Positions 43,059 to 53,051 of a DNA stretch of 64,000 nucleotides are shown here, piece after piece (within the stretch, counting starts at the first letter, position 1; the number at the start of each line of letters is the position of its first letter). The DNA is from Bittarella massiliensis (ex Durand et al. 2017). Lineage in GTDB: Bacteria; Bacillota; Clostridia; Oscillospirales; Ruminococcaceae. A program made the position numbers and the translations under genes. Location: positions 372,001-436,000 of the forward strand of contig NZ_LN908975.1 of NCBI RefSeq assembly GCF_001486165.1, in the 5' to 3' direction. The notes below the pieces were generated by a model, which was not told the DNA's origin, did no database searches, and worked only from the letters and a program-made list of their open reading frames with translations.

Positions 43059-43745
43059 ATGATCACCCAAATTTATTCCATGCAGACCCCTGAAGAGGCC
43101 CTGGCCTGTGTCGAGGCCGGCGCCGACCACATCGGTGTCAACCCCACCGCCAAGAATTCCGGCATGAGCAAAGACGAGGCCATGGCCAAGTGCAAGGCCA
43201 TCTTTGACGCCGTGGGCGACCGGGCCGTCAAGGTGGCCCTGACCATCGACGACACCCCGGAGGAGCAGATCGAGATCATCGAGAAGCTGCACCCCGACGT
43301 GCTGCATGTCTCCGGCGCCGAGGACGACGCCACCCCCGAGCAGGTGGCTGCCTGGAAGGCCAAATACCCCTGGCTGAAGATCATGCAGGCCGTTCCCATG
43401 AGCGGGCCCGAGGCCATTGAGCGGGCGGTCGCCTTCAGCAAGTTCTGCGACATGCTGATCCTCGACTCGGTGGTGCCCGGGGTCATCGGCACCGGCGCTG
43501 CCGGCATCACCCACGACTGGGCTTGGGACAGGGCCATTGTCGAGCAGGCCTCCTGCCCGGTCATCATCGCCGGCGGCCTGGGGCCCGACAACGTGGCCGA
43601 CGCCGTCCGCGCCGTCAAGCCCTGGGGAGTTGACTCCCTGACCAAGACCAACTGCGAGAAGAGCCACATCGGCAAGAAGGACATCGACAAGGTGCGCGCC
43701 TTCTGCGAGAACGCGCAGGCTGCCGCCAAGGAGCTGGGCATCTAG
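43059..43745 (+). CDS. TrpF-like (phosphoribosylanthranilate isomerase-related) TIM barrel
   Basis: 228 residues from ATG 43059 with GAAGGAGG upstream. The second half has the TrpF pattern: MLILDSVVPGVIGTGAAGIT, then PVIIAGGLGPDNVADAVRAV and KPWGVDSLTK, corresponding to phosphate-binding loops. The first half lacks the catalytic KICG cysteine region (here TQIYSMQTPEEALACVEAGA) and has IGVNPTAKNSGM instead. It stands alone, far from any trp gene. It is most likely a TrpF-fold protein with a different reaction, and the substrate is unknown. Confidence 0.8.
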   Translation: MITQIYSMQTPEEALACVEAGADHIGVNPTAKNSGMSKDEAMAKCKAIFDAVGDRAVKVALTIDDTPEEQIEIIEKLHPDVLHVSGAEDDATPEQVAAWKAKYPWLKIMQAVPMSGPEAIERAVAFSKFCDMLILDSVVPGVIGTGAAGITHDWAWDRAIVEQASCPVIIAGGLGPDNVADAVRAVKPWGVDSLTKTNCEKSHIGKKDIDKVRAFCENAQAAAKELGI

Positions 43746-43765
43746 TTTTCCCGATACAGCAAATA

Positions 43766-43801
43766 AAAACTCCCCGTGCCAAAGGCACGGGGAGTTTTTT
43801 T
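43766..43801. terminator. Strong bidirectional terminator
   Basis: AAAACTCCCCGTGCC / GGCACGGGGAGTTTT stem with loop AAA; T and A runs on both sides. Confidence 0.9.
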
Positions 43802-43820
43802 GTCTGTGTGCAGAAAAAAT

Positions 43821-44213
43821 CTAGTGGTGGCAACCGCCCTGGCAGCCGTCGTGGGGGTGGCCGTCTTTTTCGTGGTGGCCGCCGCAGCCGCAGGAGGGGA
43901 GGGGGGCGAACTGCAGCTGCCCGTCGAGGTAGCGCTGCACGACCGCCTCAATGGGGCCCTCGCAGCCGCCGATAAAGGCGATGCCCTCGGCCGTCAGTTT
44001 GTTCTGGGCACCCTGGCCCATGCCGCCGCAGAGGACCAGCTCGACCCCGTTTTCCTTGAGCAGGTCGCCCAGGAGGTCGTGGCTGTGAATGAGGTTTTGG
44101 ATCTGCCGGGTGGAGACGACCTTCCCCTCTTCGACGGTGAAGAGGGTGAAGTCGCGGGTCTTGCCGAAGTGGTGGGAGACCTGTCCGTCCAGGGTGGGGA
44201 TGGCGATGATCAC
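43821..44213 (-). CDS. NifX/NifB-associated dinitrogenase-cofactor-like domain protein
   Basis: 130 residues from a GTG at 44213 that overlaps the mrp stop (GTGA). The fold is recognised from IIAIPTLDGQVSHHFGKTRD, then HDLLGDLLKENGVELVLCGG and MGQGAQNKLTAEGI, a domain shared by NifX, NifY and NafY that carries iron-sulfur or Fe-Mo precursors. The tail is rich in His and Cys (CGCGGHHEKDGHPHDGCQGG), a likely metal-binding extension. No nitrogenase genes are present, so it probably serves general Fe-S or metal handling with Mrp and the DUF134 protein of the same operon. Confidence 0.9.
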   Translation of the reverse strand: MIIAIPTLDGQVSHHFGKTRDFTLFTVEEGKVVSTRQIQNLIHSHDLLGDLLKENGVELVLCGGMGQGAQNKLTAEGIAFIGGCEGPIEAVVQRYLDGQLQFAPLPSCGCGGHHEKDGHPHDGCQGGCHH

Positions 44214-45061
44214 TTCTCCTCGCCTCCCATCAGGGCCTCGACGGCGTCGCAGGCGATGTCCAGCGCCGGGAGCTGCACCTCTTCGATGCGGCCCTCGTCG
44301 CAGAGGGCGGCCACCGCCGGGTCGATGGGCAGCCGGCCCAGGAAGGGCAGGGAGAACTGGTTTGCCACCGACTCGGCCTTGCTGTGGCCGAACAGCTCGA
44401 TCTGCTTGCCGCAGTCGGGGCAGGTCAGGTAGCTCATGTTTTCCAGCAGACCCAGCACCGGGATGTGCATGGCGGACGTCATGTTCACCGCCTTGGAGAC
44501 GATCATCGACACCAGGTCCTGGGGGGTGGAGACCACCAAGCAGCCGTCCACCGGCAGGGACTGAAAGACCGTCAGGGGCACGTCGCCGGTGCCCGGAGGC
44601 ATGTCCACAAAGAGAAAGTCCACGTCCCGCCAGATGACGTCGGTCCAGAACTGTTTGACCACCCCGGCGATGACCGGCCCCCGCCAGATGACCGGCGTGG
44701 TCTCGGTGTCCAGCATCATGTTGATGGAGATCACCTGGGTGCCCTGGCCGGTGAGGGCGGGGTAGATGCCCAGCCCGTCGGACTGGGCCTGCTCGTGGAT
44801 GCCAAAGAGTTTGGGGATCGAGGGGCCGGTGATGTCGGCGTCCAGCACGGCGGTCTTGTAGCCGCGCCGGGCCAGGCCGACGGCCAGCATCGAGGTGACG
44901 AAGGACTTGCCCACGCCCCCCTTGCCGCTGGCCACCGCCACTACGTGTTTGACCGAGGACAGCTCGTGGGGCTTCTCCAAAAAGCTGGCGGGACCCGCCT
45001 GCTCTCTCGAGGAGCAGGACTGGGAACAGCTGCTGCAGTCGTGGGTGCATTGCTCTGCCAT
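44210..45061 (-). CDS. mrp: Mrp/NBP35-family ATP-binding Fe-S carrier
   Basis: 283 residues from ATG 45061 with GAGGAAT upstream. A Cys-rich N-terminus (CTHDCSSCSQSC) precedes the deviant Walker A AVASGKGGVGKS near residue 44. VDFLFVDMPPGTGDVPLTVF is the Walker B/switch region, and the metal-binding CPDC pair (YLTCPDCGKQ) near residue 215 bridges a 4Fe-4S cluster between two subunits. It should assemble or transfer iron-sulfur clusters in an ATP-dependent way. It lies 4 bp after a DUF134 gene and overlaps a NifX-like gene. Confidence 0.94.
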   Translation of the reverse strand: MAEQCTHDCSSCSQSCSSREQAGPASFLEKPHELSSVKHVVAVASGKGGVGKSFVTSMLAVGLARRGYKTAVLDADITGPSIPKLFGIHEQAQSDGLGIYPALTGQGTQVISINMMLDTETTPVIWRGPVIAGVVKQFWTDVIWRDVDFLFVDMPPGTGDVPLTVFQSLPVDGCLVVSTPQDLVSMIVSKAVNMTSAMHIPVLGLLENMSYLTCPDCGKQIELFGHSKAESVANQFSLPFLGRLPIDPAVAALCDEGRIEEVQLPALDIACDAVEALMGGEEK

Positions 45062-45065
45062 CAAA

Positions 45066-45422
45066 TCATTCCTCTCCATCTTCTTTTGCCGTTTTGCCGC
45101 ACAGCTGGCAACAGGGGTGGGGCTGGCCCTCCAGCGCCCGGCAGCGCAGCCGGTAGCTGCCGCCGCCGATGAGCAGGGCCTTTCCCCCCACCACCGCCTC
45201 GGCCACCTGCCGCCTGGCGGCGGTGAGGATGCGCTGATAGGTGCCGCGGGAGACGCCCATCTGTGCGGCGGCGAGCTGCTGGTCGAGCCCCTCCAGATCC
45301 GACAGGCGGAGCGCCTCCAACTCCTCGACGCTGAGGCGGACGCTCCCCTGGGGATGGGGCGGGGAGAACTGGCTGCACCGGGGAACGAAGCAGACCTCTC
45401 TGCATTTCTTGATGCGCGCCAC
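45066..45422 (-). CDS. DUF134 (UPF0251) DNA-binding protein
   Basis: 118 residues from a GTG at 45422 with GGGGGAG upstream. The family is recognised by ARIKKCREVCFVPRCSQFSP, then LSVEELEALRLSDLEGLDQQ and MGVSRGTYQRILTAARRQVA, a sigma-like helix-turn-helix. The conserved N-terminal Cys residues and the C-terminal CCQLCG may bind a metal or a cluster, making this a candidate redox or metal sensor. It heads the operon with mrp and a NifX-like gene. A perfect dyad just downstream of the -10 is a likely autoregulatory operator. Confidence 0.9.
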   Translation of the reverse strand: MARIKKCREVCFVPRCSQFSPPHPQGSVRLSVEELEALRLSDLEGLDQQLAAAQMGVSRGTYQRILTAARRQVAEAVVGGKALLIGGGSYRLRCRALEGQPHPCCQLCGKTAKEDGEE

Positions 45423-45462
45423 AGCAGCTCCCCCTTTTGGCAAAGTGATTGAAACATTTATT

Positions 45463-45516
45463 TTGTGCAAATGCACAATACGGCAGTATTATACCGCACC
45501 CCAAAGGGGGCGTCAA
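45463..45516 (-). promoter_or_regulatory. Promoter and operator of the DUF134-mrp-nifX-like operon
   Basis: On the minus strand TTGACG (45516-45511), 17-bp spacer, TATAAT (45493-45488). The perfect inverted repeat TTGTGCA-NN-TGCACAA (45463-45478) lies over the early transcribed region, a repression-type position. Confidence 0.7.
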
Positions 45517-45519
45517 GGG

Positions 45520-45666
45520 CTATTTGTCCCGGCGGCGGCGCAGGACGGCAAAGACCCCCAGGGCGATGAGGAGGACGGCCGCCGCCCCCAGGGCGATGTA
45601 GAGCCCGGTGGGGGTAGTGGTGGTGTCCCCGGTGAGGGGGGAGAGGGTGAGCAGGGTCGGATACAC
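45520..45666 (-). CDS. Small membrane protein with sorting-signal-like layout, 48 aa
   Basis: A GTG at 45666 with AAAGGAG 8-9 nt upstream starts a 48-codon frame. It reads a short segment, LTGDTTTTPTG, one membrane helix and the tail RRRRDK. This is the layout of a C-terminal cell-wall sorting signal (motif, helix, positive tail) but without the body of a protein or LPxTG. The big surface protein at 19-23 kb ends in a similar way. A TATACT at about 45735 on the minus strand may be its -10. It could be a free-standing membrane peptide. Confidence 0.5.
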   Translation of the reverse strand: MYPTLLTLSPLTGDTTTTPTGLYIALGAAAVLLIALGVFAVLRRRRDK

Positions 45667-45779
45667 GGCAAAGCACTCCTTTCGCGGCGCGGCGGGCAGC
45701 AGAGGCCCGACGGCGGTTTGAATTCTCCCTCAGTATAGCACAATTGCCACTGTTCGGCGCCCCTGCCGGGGAAAAAGGG

Positions 45780-45828
45780 CAAAAAACACCCCGGCGAGGG
45801 GGAGGGGAGCTCCGCCCTGTCGGGGTGC
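45780..45828 (-). terminator. Terminator after glutamine synthetase III
   Basis: CACCCCG / CGGGGTG arms enclosing a GC-rich branch, followed on the minus strand by six T. Confidence 0.7.
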
Positions 45829-45943
45829 TTGGCTGCTAGCTGTCGGGAAAGGCGGGGACAGCTGGAATGGGGTGGACGCCGCTCGCCGCCCGTGGAGGGA
45901 AGTGGGGCAGAACGCCGGAACAGAAGAGGCGGGAAGGGGCGCG

Positions 45944-48043
45944 CTACTCGGAGAAGAGCAGCTGCCCGTAGGAGGGGTAGGGCCAGCAGTCGGCGGCGGT
46001 GAGGGTCTCCATCTCATCGGTGACGGCCCGCAACTTCTGCATGGAGGGAAAGACCTTTTCCCGGCAGTGGCGGGCGCAGGCCTCCAAGTCGGCGCAGTTC
46101 TTGGTCTCCAGCAGCGCCTCCTCTAGGGTTTCGACGACCTCTGCAAAGCAGCCGCTGAGGGCGGCCAGCCGGTCGATGATCTTCTCCTCGCAGCGGCAGG
46201 AGAGGGCGGGGGAGACGGCGCGCTTGGCGTTCACTGCGGCGCAGAGCTGGCCGGTGTAGCGGCTGACGGCGGGGAGGATATCCCGCCGGGCCATCTCCAA
46301 CATGGTCTGGGCCTCGATGGAGAGCACCTTGGCGTAGTTTTCCAACAGGATATCCACCCGGGAGCGCAGCTCCACCTCGCTGTAAATTTTGTGTTTGGCT
46401 AGCAGGGAGATGTTTTTCTCCCGCAAAAAGCAGGGGATGGCGTCGGCCGCTGAGGGCAGGTTGGCCAGCCCCCTGCGCTGGGCCTCCTCCACCCAGTCGT
46501 CGCTGTAGCCGTTGCCCGAGAAGAGGATTCGCCGGTGCTCCTTGACGGTGCGCGCCAACAGCTCGGCCAAGGCCTGGTCAAAGTCTTCGGCCCCCTCCAG
46601 CTCGTCGGCGAACTGGGCGAGGCTCTCGGTGACGATGGCGTTTAAGATGGTGTTGGGCCCCGAGATGGAGAGGGCGCTGCCGGGCATGCGAAATTCAAAC
46701 TTGTTGCCGGTGAAGGCAAAGGGGGAGGTGCGGTTGCGGTCGGTGTTGTCCAGGGGGATCCTGGGCAGCACGTGCACCCCCACCTTCAGTTCGCCCCGGC
46801 CGCCCCCGTCGTAGCGCTCCCCCCTTTCAATGGCCTGCAGCACGGCGGTGAGCTCGTCGCCCAGGAAGATGGAGAGGATGGACGGCGGCGCCTCGCTGGC
46901 GCCAAGCCGGTGGTCGTTGCCCGCCGTGGCCACCGAGGCCCGCAGCAGGTCCTGATAGTCGTCCACCCCCTTGATGACCGCGCAGAGAAAGAGGAGAAAC
47001 TGGGCGTTTTCCCGCGGGGTGTCGCCGGGGTCCAACAGGTTTTGCCCGCCGTCGGTGCGGAGGGACCAGTTGTTGTGCTTGCCCGAGCCGTTGACCCCGG
47101 CATAGGGCTTTTCGTGCAGCAGGCAGACAAAGCCGTGGCGGCGGGCCACCTTCTTCATGGTCTCCATGGTCAGCTGGTTGTGGTCGGCGGCAATGTTGGC
47201 GGTGGTGTAGATCGGCGCCAGCTCGTGCTGGGAGGGGGCCACCTCGTTGTGCTCGGTCTTGGCGTAGACCCCCAGCTTCCAGAGCTCGGTGTTCAGCTCC
47301 TCCATAAAGCCCTTGACCCGGGCCTTGAGGGCGCCGAAGTAGTGGTCGTCCAGCTCCTGCCCCTTGGGGGCCTTGGCGCCAAAGAGGGTGCGGCCGGTGT
47401 ACTTGAGGTCGGGACGTCGGTCGTAGAGCCGCTCGTCCACCAGAAAGTACTCCTGCTCCACCCCGACCGAGGTGCTCACCCGCTGGGTGGTCTGGTCGCC
47501 GAAGAGCCGCAACACCCGCACCGCCTGGCAGCTGAGGGCCTCCATCGAGCGCAGCAGGGGGGTCTTTTTGTCCAGCGCCTCCCCCCCGTAAGAGCAGAAG
47601 GCCGTGGGGATGCAGAGGGTGTCGTCCTTGATAAAGGCGTAGGAGGTGGGGTCCCAAGCGGTGTAGCCGCGGGCTTCAAAGGTGGCCCGCAGCCCCCCAG
47701 AGGGGAAGCTGGAGGCGTCGGGCTCTCCCCGGATCAGCTCCTTACCTGAGAACTCCAGGATGGCCGCCCCCTCCCCGGTGGGGGCGAGAAAGCTCTCGTG
47801 CTTTTCGGCGGTGATGCCGGTCATGGGCTGAAACCAGTGGGTGTAGTGGGTGGCCCCCTTCTCGACGGCCCAGTCCTTCATGGCGCTGGCCACCACGTCG
47901 GCCAGCGCCTGGTTTTCACGCCCCAGGCTGCGCCCCTCACGAATGGTGCGCCGCAGGGCCAGATAGGTCTCCCGGGGGAGCCGCTCCCGCATCACCTCGT
48001 TACCAAAGACCATGCTGCCAAAAACCTCTCTCACAGTGTTCAC
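45944..48043 (-). CDS. glnN: Glutamine synthetase type III
   Basis: 699 residues from a GTG at 48043 with GAGGAGGGA upstream, the size expected for GSIII. The N-terminus [19 protein letters not shown] is typical. Catalytic-core segments include [59 protein letters not shown] and [20 protein letters not shown]. It makes glutamine from glutamate, ammonia and ATP as a large oligomer. A -35/-10 pair and a leader with an antiterminator hairpin and terminator lie upstream. It diverges from a second glutamine synthetase gene with the same leader logic. Confidence 0.96.
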   Translation of the reverse strand: MNTVREVFGSMVFGNEVMRERLPRETYLALRRTIREGRSLGRENQALADVVASAMKDWAVEKGATHYTHWFQPMTGITAEKHESFLAPTGEGAAILEFSGKELIRGEPDASSFPSGGLRATFEARGYTAWDPTSYAFIKDDTLCIPTAFCSYGGEALDKKTPLLRSMEALSCQAVRVLRLFGDQTTQRVSTSVGVEQEYFLVDERLYDRRPDLKYTGRTLFGAKAPKGQELDDHYFGALKARVKGFMEELNTELWKLGVYAKTEHNEVAPSQHELAPIYTTANIAADHNQLTMETMKKVARRHGFVCLLHEKPYAGVNGSGKHNNWSLRTDGGQNLLDPGDTPRENAQFLLFLCAVIKGVDDYQDLLRASVATAGNDHRLGASEAPPSILSIFLGDELTAVLQAIERGERYDGGGRGELKVGVHVLPRIPLDNTDRNRTSPFAFTGNKFEFRMPGSALSISGPNTILNAIVTESLAQFADELEGAEDFDQALAELLARTVKEHRRILFSGNGYSDDWVEEAQRRGLANLPSAADAIPCFLREKNISLLAKHKIYSEVELRSRVDILLENYAKVLSIEAQTMLEMARRDILPAVSRYTGQLCAAVNAKRAVSPALSCRCEEKIIDRLAALSGCFAEVVETLEEALLETKNCADLEACARHCREKVFPSMQKLRAVTDEMETLTAADCWPYPSYGQLLFSE

Positions 48044-48208
48044 AGTCGATCCCTCCTCGTGTGGGCGGTGCTTTCCGCCCTGCTTTCTCTTTTTGCCTGC
48101 CACCGCGCACCTCGAACGGGGGCAGCGGCGGGCAGTGGGGTGCTGTCTCAGGTCGGCCGGGCAGGGCGAGAGGCCCCGCCCCGGCGCCTGCTTTTTCGAG
48201 ACCCAGAC

Positions 48209-48298
48209 AAAAAAAGCGCTGCCGGCCCGTCGGGGCCTGCAGCGCCTTTGCTGTTTCTCTATGCCGGCCAGTATACCCCTGGCCGGGGCGGTTGTCAA
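48209..48298 (-). promoter_or_regulatory. glnN promoter and ANTAR-type antitermination leader
   Basis: On the minus strand TTGACA (48298-48293), 17-bp spacer, TATACT (48275-48270). A hairpin CAGC-AAAGGC-GCTG lies at 48253-48240. Its 3' arm overlaps the left arm of a terminator GCGCTGC...GCAGCGC (48245-48216) followed by seven T. The hexaloop has A at position 1 and G at position 4, as in known ANTAR targets. Confidence 0.7.
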
Positions 48299-48419
48299 CA
48301 CCCCGGCCGCCCTTTTTTCGGCGGGAGAGCGGGGCAAACGGAGGGGCCCGACCGATATAGGGACCCTGGTGGGGGCGCAAAAAAATTTATCCAGTGGGCA
48401 GATCGGCCCAAAAAACGGG

Positions 48420-48520
48420 TTGACAACTGGCTTTTTCATCGGCTATACTTGCACCAGTAAGTGAACAAAGGCGTTCACCGTGGAAGGGACGAGGGCCCCT
48501 TCTCCGGTGGACGCTTTTTT
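48420..48520 (+). promoter_or_regulatory. glnA-like promoter and ANTAR-type antitermination leader
   Basis: TTGACA (48420-48425), 18-bp spacer, TATACT (48444-48449). The hairpin GTGAAC-AAAGGC-GTTCAC occupies 48461-48478. Its 3' arm overlaps the left arm GCGTTCACCG of a terminator whose right arm CGGTGGACGC ends at 48514, followed by six T. Only one of the two hairpins can form. Confidence 0.75.
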
Positions 48521-48601
48521 GGGTTGTGGCCGAGGAGAGGGCGGACACAGGGCAAGATGGGCGGGACAGGGCCCGCCAAACAGGGAAAGGACGGAGTAGC
48601 A

Positions 48602-49855
48602 GTGGATTACACCGTGGGAGAGATCCTCCAATTTGTGGAGGAAAACGACGTCAAGTTCATTCGGCTGGCGTTTTGCGACGTCTTTGGGCGGCCGAAAAAC
48701 ATTGCCATCATGGCCGACCAATTGGAGAGGGCCTTTTCCTCCGGCATCTCCTTTGACGCCTCGGCGGTGCGGGGCTTTTTGCAGGTGGAGGAGTCGGATC
48801 TCTTCCTCTTCCCCGACCCGGGGACGATGGCCATTCTGCCATGGCGGCCGCAGCAGGGGCGGGTGGTGCGGTTTTTCTGCCACATCCGCCATCCGGACGG
48901 GCGGCCTTTTGCCGGGGATGGGCGCTACCTCCTCCACCAAGCTGAAGGGGCACTGGCTGAGATGGGCTACACTGCCAAGGTGGGAGCTGAGTGCGAGTTC
49001 TACCTCTTTTTGCAGGGGGAGGACGGCGCGCCCACCAAGATCCCCTTTGACCGGGCGGGCTACCTGGATATGGCGCCACTCGACCGGGGGGAAAATATTC
49101 GCCGGGAGATCTGTCTGACGCTGGAGGAAATGGGCATCCTCCCCGAGAGCTCCCACCACGAGCAGGGGCCGGGGCAAAATGAGGTGGACTTTAAGTACGC
49201 CGACCCCCTGCGGGCGGCCGATGACCTCACCACCTTTCGCTCGGTGGTGCGGGTGGTGGCGGCGCAAAACGGCCTCTGCGCCAGCTTTGCCCCCAAACCC
49301 CTGCCCGACGCCAGCGGCAGCGGGCTGCACGTCAACCTCTCGCTGCACCGGGACGGGGTCAATCTCTTTCGGGCCCAGGGCGAGGGGCACAGCCGAGAGG
49401 CGGAGGCCTTTCTCGCCGGGATCCTCGACCGGGTGGAGGAGATCACCGCCTTTTTAAACCCTCTGCCCCAGTCCTACGAGCGGCTAGGCCGCTGCGAGGC
49501 GCCGGGATACCTCTCCTGGTCCCACCAGAACCGCTCCCAGCTCATCCGCATTCCGGCGGCGGCCGGCCCCTATGCCCGCATGGAGCTGCGCTCCCCCGAC
49601 CCGGCCTGCAACCCCTATCTGGCCTTTGCCCTGTTGCTGCGCGCCGGGGCCGAGGGGGTGCGGGAGAAAAAGGCCCTCTGCCCCCCCTGCGATCACAACC
49701 TCTACACCGCCCCAGAAGAAATTTTGCGGGGGGTACGCCCCCTGCCCAAGGACTTTGCCGCCGCCGCGCAGCTGGCCAGGGAGAGCGCCTTTGTGCGGGC
49801 AGCGCTCCCCCAGGGGGTCGTGGACAGTCTGCTTGGCGGTCAGCAGCCCCGCTAA
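48602..49855 (+). CDS. glnA: Glutamine synthetase (GlnA family, short form)
   Basis: 417 residues from a GTG at 48602 with GGAG close upstream. The beta-grasp domain with KFIRLAFCDVFGRPKNIAIM and FDASAVRGF leads to the catalytic core: GAECEFYLF, EQGPGQNEVDFKY, GSGLHVNLSL and SHQNRSQLIRIP, with an Arg in RMELRSPDPACNPYLAFALL. It is shorter than most GSI enzymes (about 440-470). It may be a true GS or a gamma-glutamyl-amine synthetase-like relative; the nitrogen-regulatory context favours GS. It is followed by an ANTAR gene 35 bp downstream. Confidence 0.9.
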   Translation: MDYTVGEILQFVEENDVKFIRLAFCDVFGRPKNIAIMADQLERAFSSGISFDASAVRGFLQVEESDLFLFPDPGTMAILPWRPQQGRVVRFFCHIRHPDGRPFAGDGRYLLHQAEGALAEMGYTAKVGAECEFYLFLQGEDGAPTKIPFDRAGYLDMAPLDRGENIRREICLTLEEMGILPESSHHEQGPGQNEVDFKYADPLRAADDLTTFRSVVRVVAAQNGLCASFAPKPLPDASGSGLHVNLSLHRDGVNLFRAQGEGHSREAEAFLAGILDRVEEITAFLNPLPQSYERLGRCEAPGYLSWSHQNRSQLIRIPAAAGPYARMELRSPDPACNPYLAFALLLRAGAEGVREKKALCPPCDHNLYTAPEEILRGVRPLPKDFAAAAQLARESAFVRAALPQGVVDSLLGGQQPR

Positions 49856-49890
49856 AGGGGCGGTCGTGTGCGGGAAAGGGGGAGTGAGCG

Positions 49891-50460
49891 ATGATGACGG
49901 CCCTGTTGGTGCAGCGCTCCAGCGATGGCGGACCGCTGCCGGACCTGCTGAAACAGGCGGGCTATGGCCAGGTGGTGAGCGCCTGTTCAGGGGCGCGGGC
50001 CCGGCAGCTCGTCGCCCGGCAGACCTTTGACTTGATCCTCTGCAACGCCCCCCTGCAGGACGAGACGGGGGAGCCGTTTTGCTGCGACTGCGCCGCCAGG
50101 ACCGACGCCGGGGTGGTGCTGATTGTGGGGAGGGAGCGCGCCGGCGAGGTGGGGGAGCGGGTGGGCCACTGCGGGGTGTTCACCGTGTCAAAACCCATGA
50201 GCCAGCCGCTGTTTTTCCAGGCGGTGCGGATGGCCCAGATCGCTCGGCAGCGGCTCTATACCCTGCGGCGGGAGAATGTCGAGCTGCAGAAGAAAATCGA
50301 CGAGATTCGGCTGGTGGACCGGGCCAAGTGCGCCCTGATTCAGTATTTGCAGATGAGCGAGCCCCAGGCCCACCGCTACCTCGAAAAGCAGGCCATGGAT
50401 ATGCGCCTCACCCGGGCTGAGGTGGCCCGCAGTGTGTTGCAGACTTACGAGAAAGAGTGA
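49891..50460 (+). CDS. ANTAR-domain antiterminator (response-regulator-like)
   Basis: 189 residues from ATG 49891 with GGGGGAG upstream. The first 120 residues form a receiver-like domain (TALLVQRSSDGGPLPDLLKQ, FDLILCNAP) in which the usual phosphoacceptor Asp is replaced: the loop reads LILCNAPLQD. It may therefore not be phosphorylated in the normal way. A coiled coil (LRRENVELQKKI) leads to the ANTAR domain, residues about 130-187: VDRAKCALIQYLQMSEPQAH, RYLEKQAMDMRLTRAEVARS. ANTAR proteins bind paired hairpins in nascent RNA and prevent termination. The two GS leaders are the obvious targets. Confidence 0.93.
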   Translation: MMTALLVQRSSDGGPLPDLLKQAGYGQVVSACSGARARQLVARQTFDLILCNAPLQDETGEPFCCDCAARTDAGVVLIVGRERAGEVGERVGHCGVFTVSKPMSQPLFFQAVRMAQIARQRLYTLRRENVELQKKIDEIRLVDRAKCALIQYLQMSEPQAHRYLEKQAMDMRLTRAEVARSVLQTYEKE

Positions 50461-50479
50461 GGGATTGGGGGGACCGACG

Positions 50480-51319
50480 GTGACATACCGCTTTACCAAG
50501 ATGCAGGGGTGCGGCAACGACTACCTCTACTTTGACTGTTTTGCCCAGTCGGTCACCGACCCGGCGGGACTTGCCCGACGCTTTTCCGACCGGCATTTTG
50601 GGGTGGGGAGCGACGGGGTCATCCTCATCCTCCCCAGCGAGGTGGCCGACGCGCGGATGCGCATCTTCAACGCCGACGGCAGCGAGGGGAAGATGTGCGG
50701 CAACGGGGTGCGCTGTGTGGGGAAATACCTCTACGACAGCGGGCGCTGCAAAAAGACCGCGCTGCGCATCGAGACCGGCAGCGGTATCAAGACGTTGCAG
50801 CTGGAGGTGGCGGGGGGCGTTGCGCGCCGGGCCACCGTGGGGATGGGCCCGCCCGATCTGCGCCCGGCGGCGGTACCGGTGCTGCTGCAGGGGGAGCGGG
50901 TGGTAAACGCACCAGTCAAAATCGGGGGACAGCGCTGGCAGATCACCTGCGTGAGCATGGGCAACCCCCATTGTGTGGTCTTTGTCGATTGTGTGGACGA
51001 ACTGGACCTGACTGTCCTGGGTCCCCTGTTTGCGGGGAGCGGCCTCTTCCCCGAGGGGATAAACGCGGAGTTTGTACAGCCGCTGGGGGAGCGGGCCATC
51101 AAGATGCGGGTCTACGAGCGGGGCAGCGGCGAGACCCTGGCCTGCGGCACCGGGGCCTGTGCGGCGGCGGTGGCCGCCATCGCCGCCGGCCGTTGCCGCC
51201 GGGAAGAGGAGATCGCCGTCTCGCTACCCGGAGGCCAGCTGCAAGTCCGCTGGGGGGAGAGGGAGTGCTATTTGAGCGGCCCGGCGGAGACGGTTTTCTG
51301 CGGCCAGCTGGAGTGGTAA
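50480..51319 (+). CDS. dapF: Diaminopimelate epimerase
   Basis: 279 residues from a GTG at 50480 with GGGGGGA upstream. It interconverts LL- and meso-diaminopimelate for lysine and peptidoglycan. The two catalytic cysteines are present: Cys73 in GSEGKMCGNGVRCV and Cys222 in ETLACGTGACAAAVAA. The N-terminus FTKMQGCGNDYLYFD is also canonical. The gene lies 20 bp after the ANTAR gene and 36 bp before pyrG, and dapL follows pyrG, so lysine synthesis steps flank CTP synthase. Confidence 0.96.
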   Translation: MTYRFTKMQGCGNDYLYFDCFAQSVTDPAGLARRFSDRHFGVGSDGVILILPSEVADARMRIFNADGSEGKMCGNGVRCVGKYLYDSGRCKKTALRIETGSGIKTLQLEVAGGVARRATVGMGPPDLRPAAVPVLLQGERVVNAPVKIGGQRWQITCVSMGNPHCVVFVDCVDELDLTVLGPLFAGSGLFPEGINAEFVQPLGERAIKMRVYERGSGETLACGTGACAAAVAAIAAGRCRREEEIAVSLPGGQLQVRWGERECYLSGPAETVFCGQLEW

Positions 51320-52981
<1,662 letters not shown>

Positions 52982-53051
52982 GCCAACAGGAGAGAGAAAG
53001 CGACCGGAGGGCGGTTTGAATGCCGCGCTGTACCGACAGGGGGGAACACCA

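Noticed and set aside
48044-48601. Glutamine riboswitch in the glutamine synthetase leaders
   Set aside because: The structures are simple hairpin-plus-terminator switches with an ANTAR-type hexaloop; no conserved glutamine aptamer pattern was seen.
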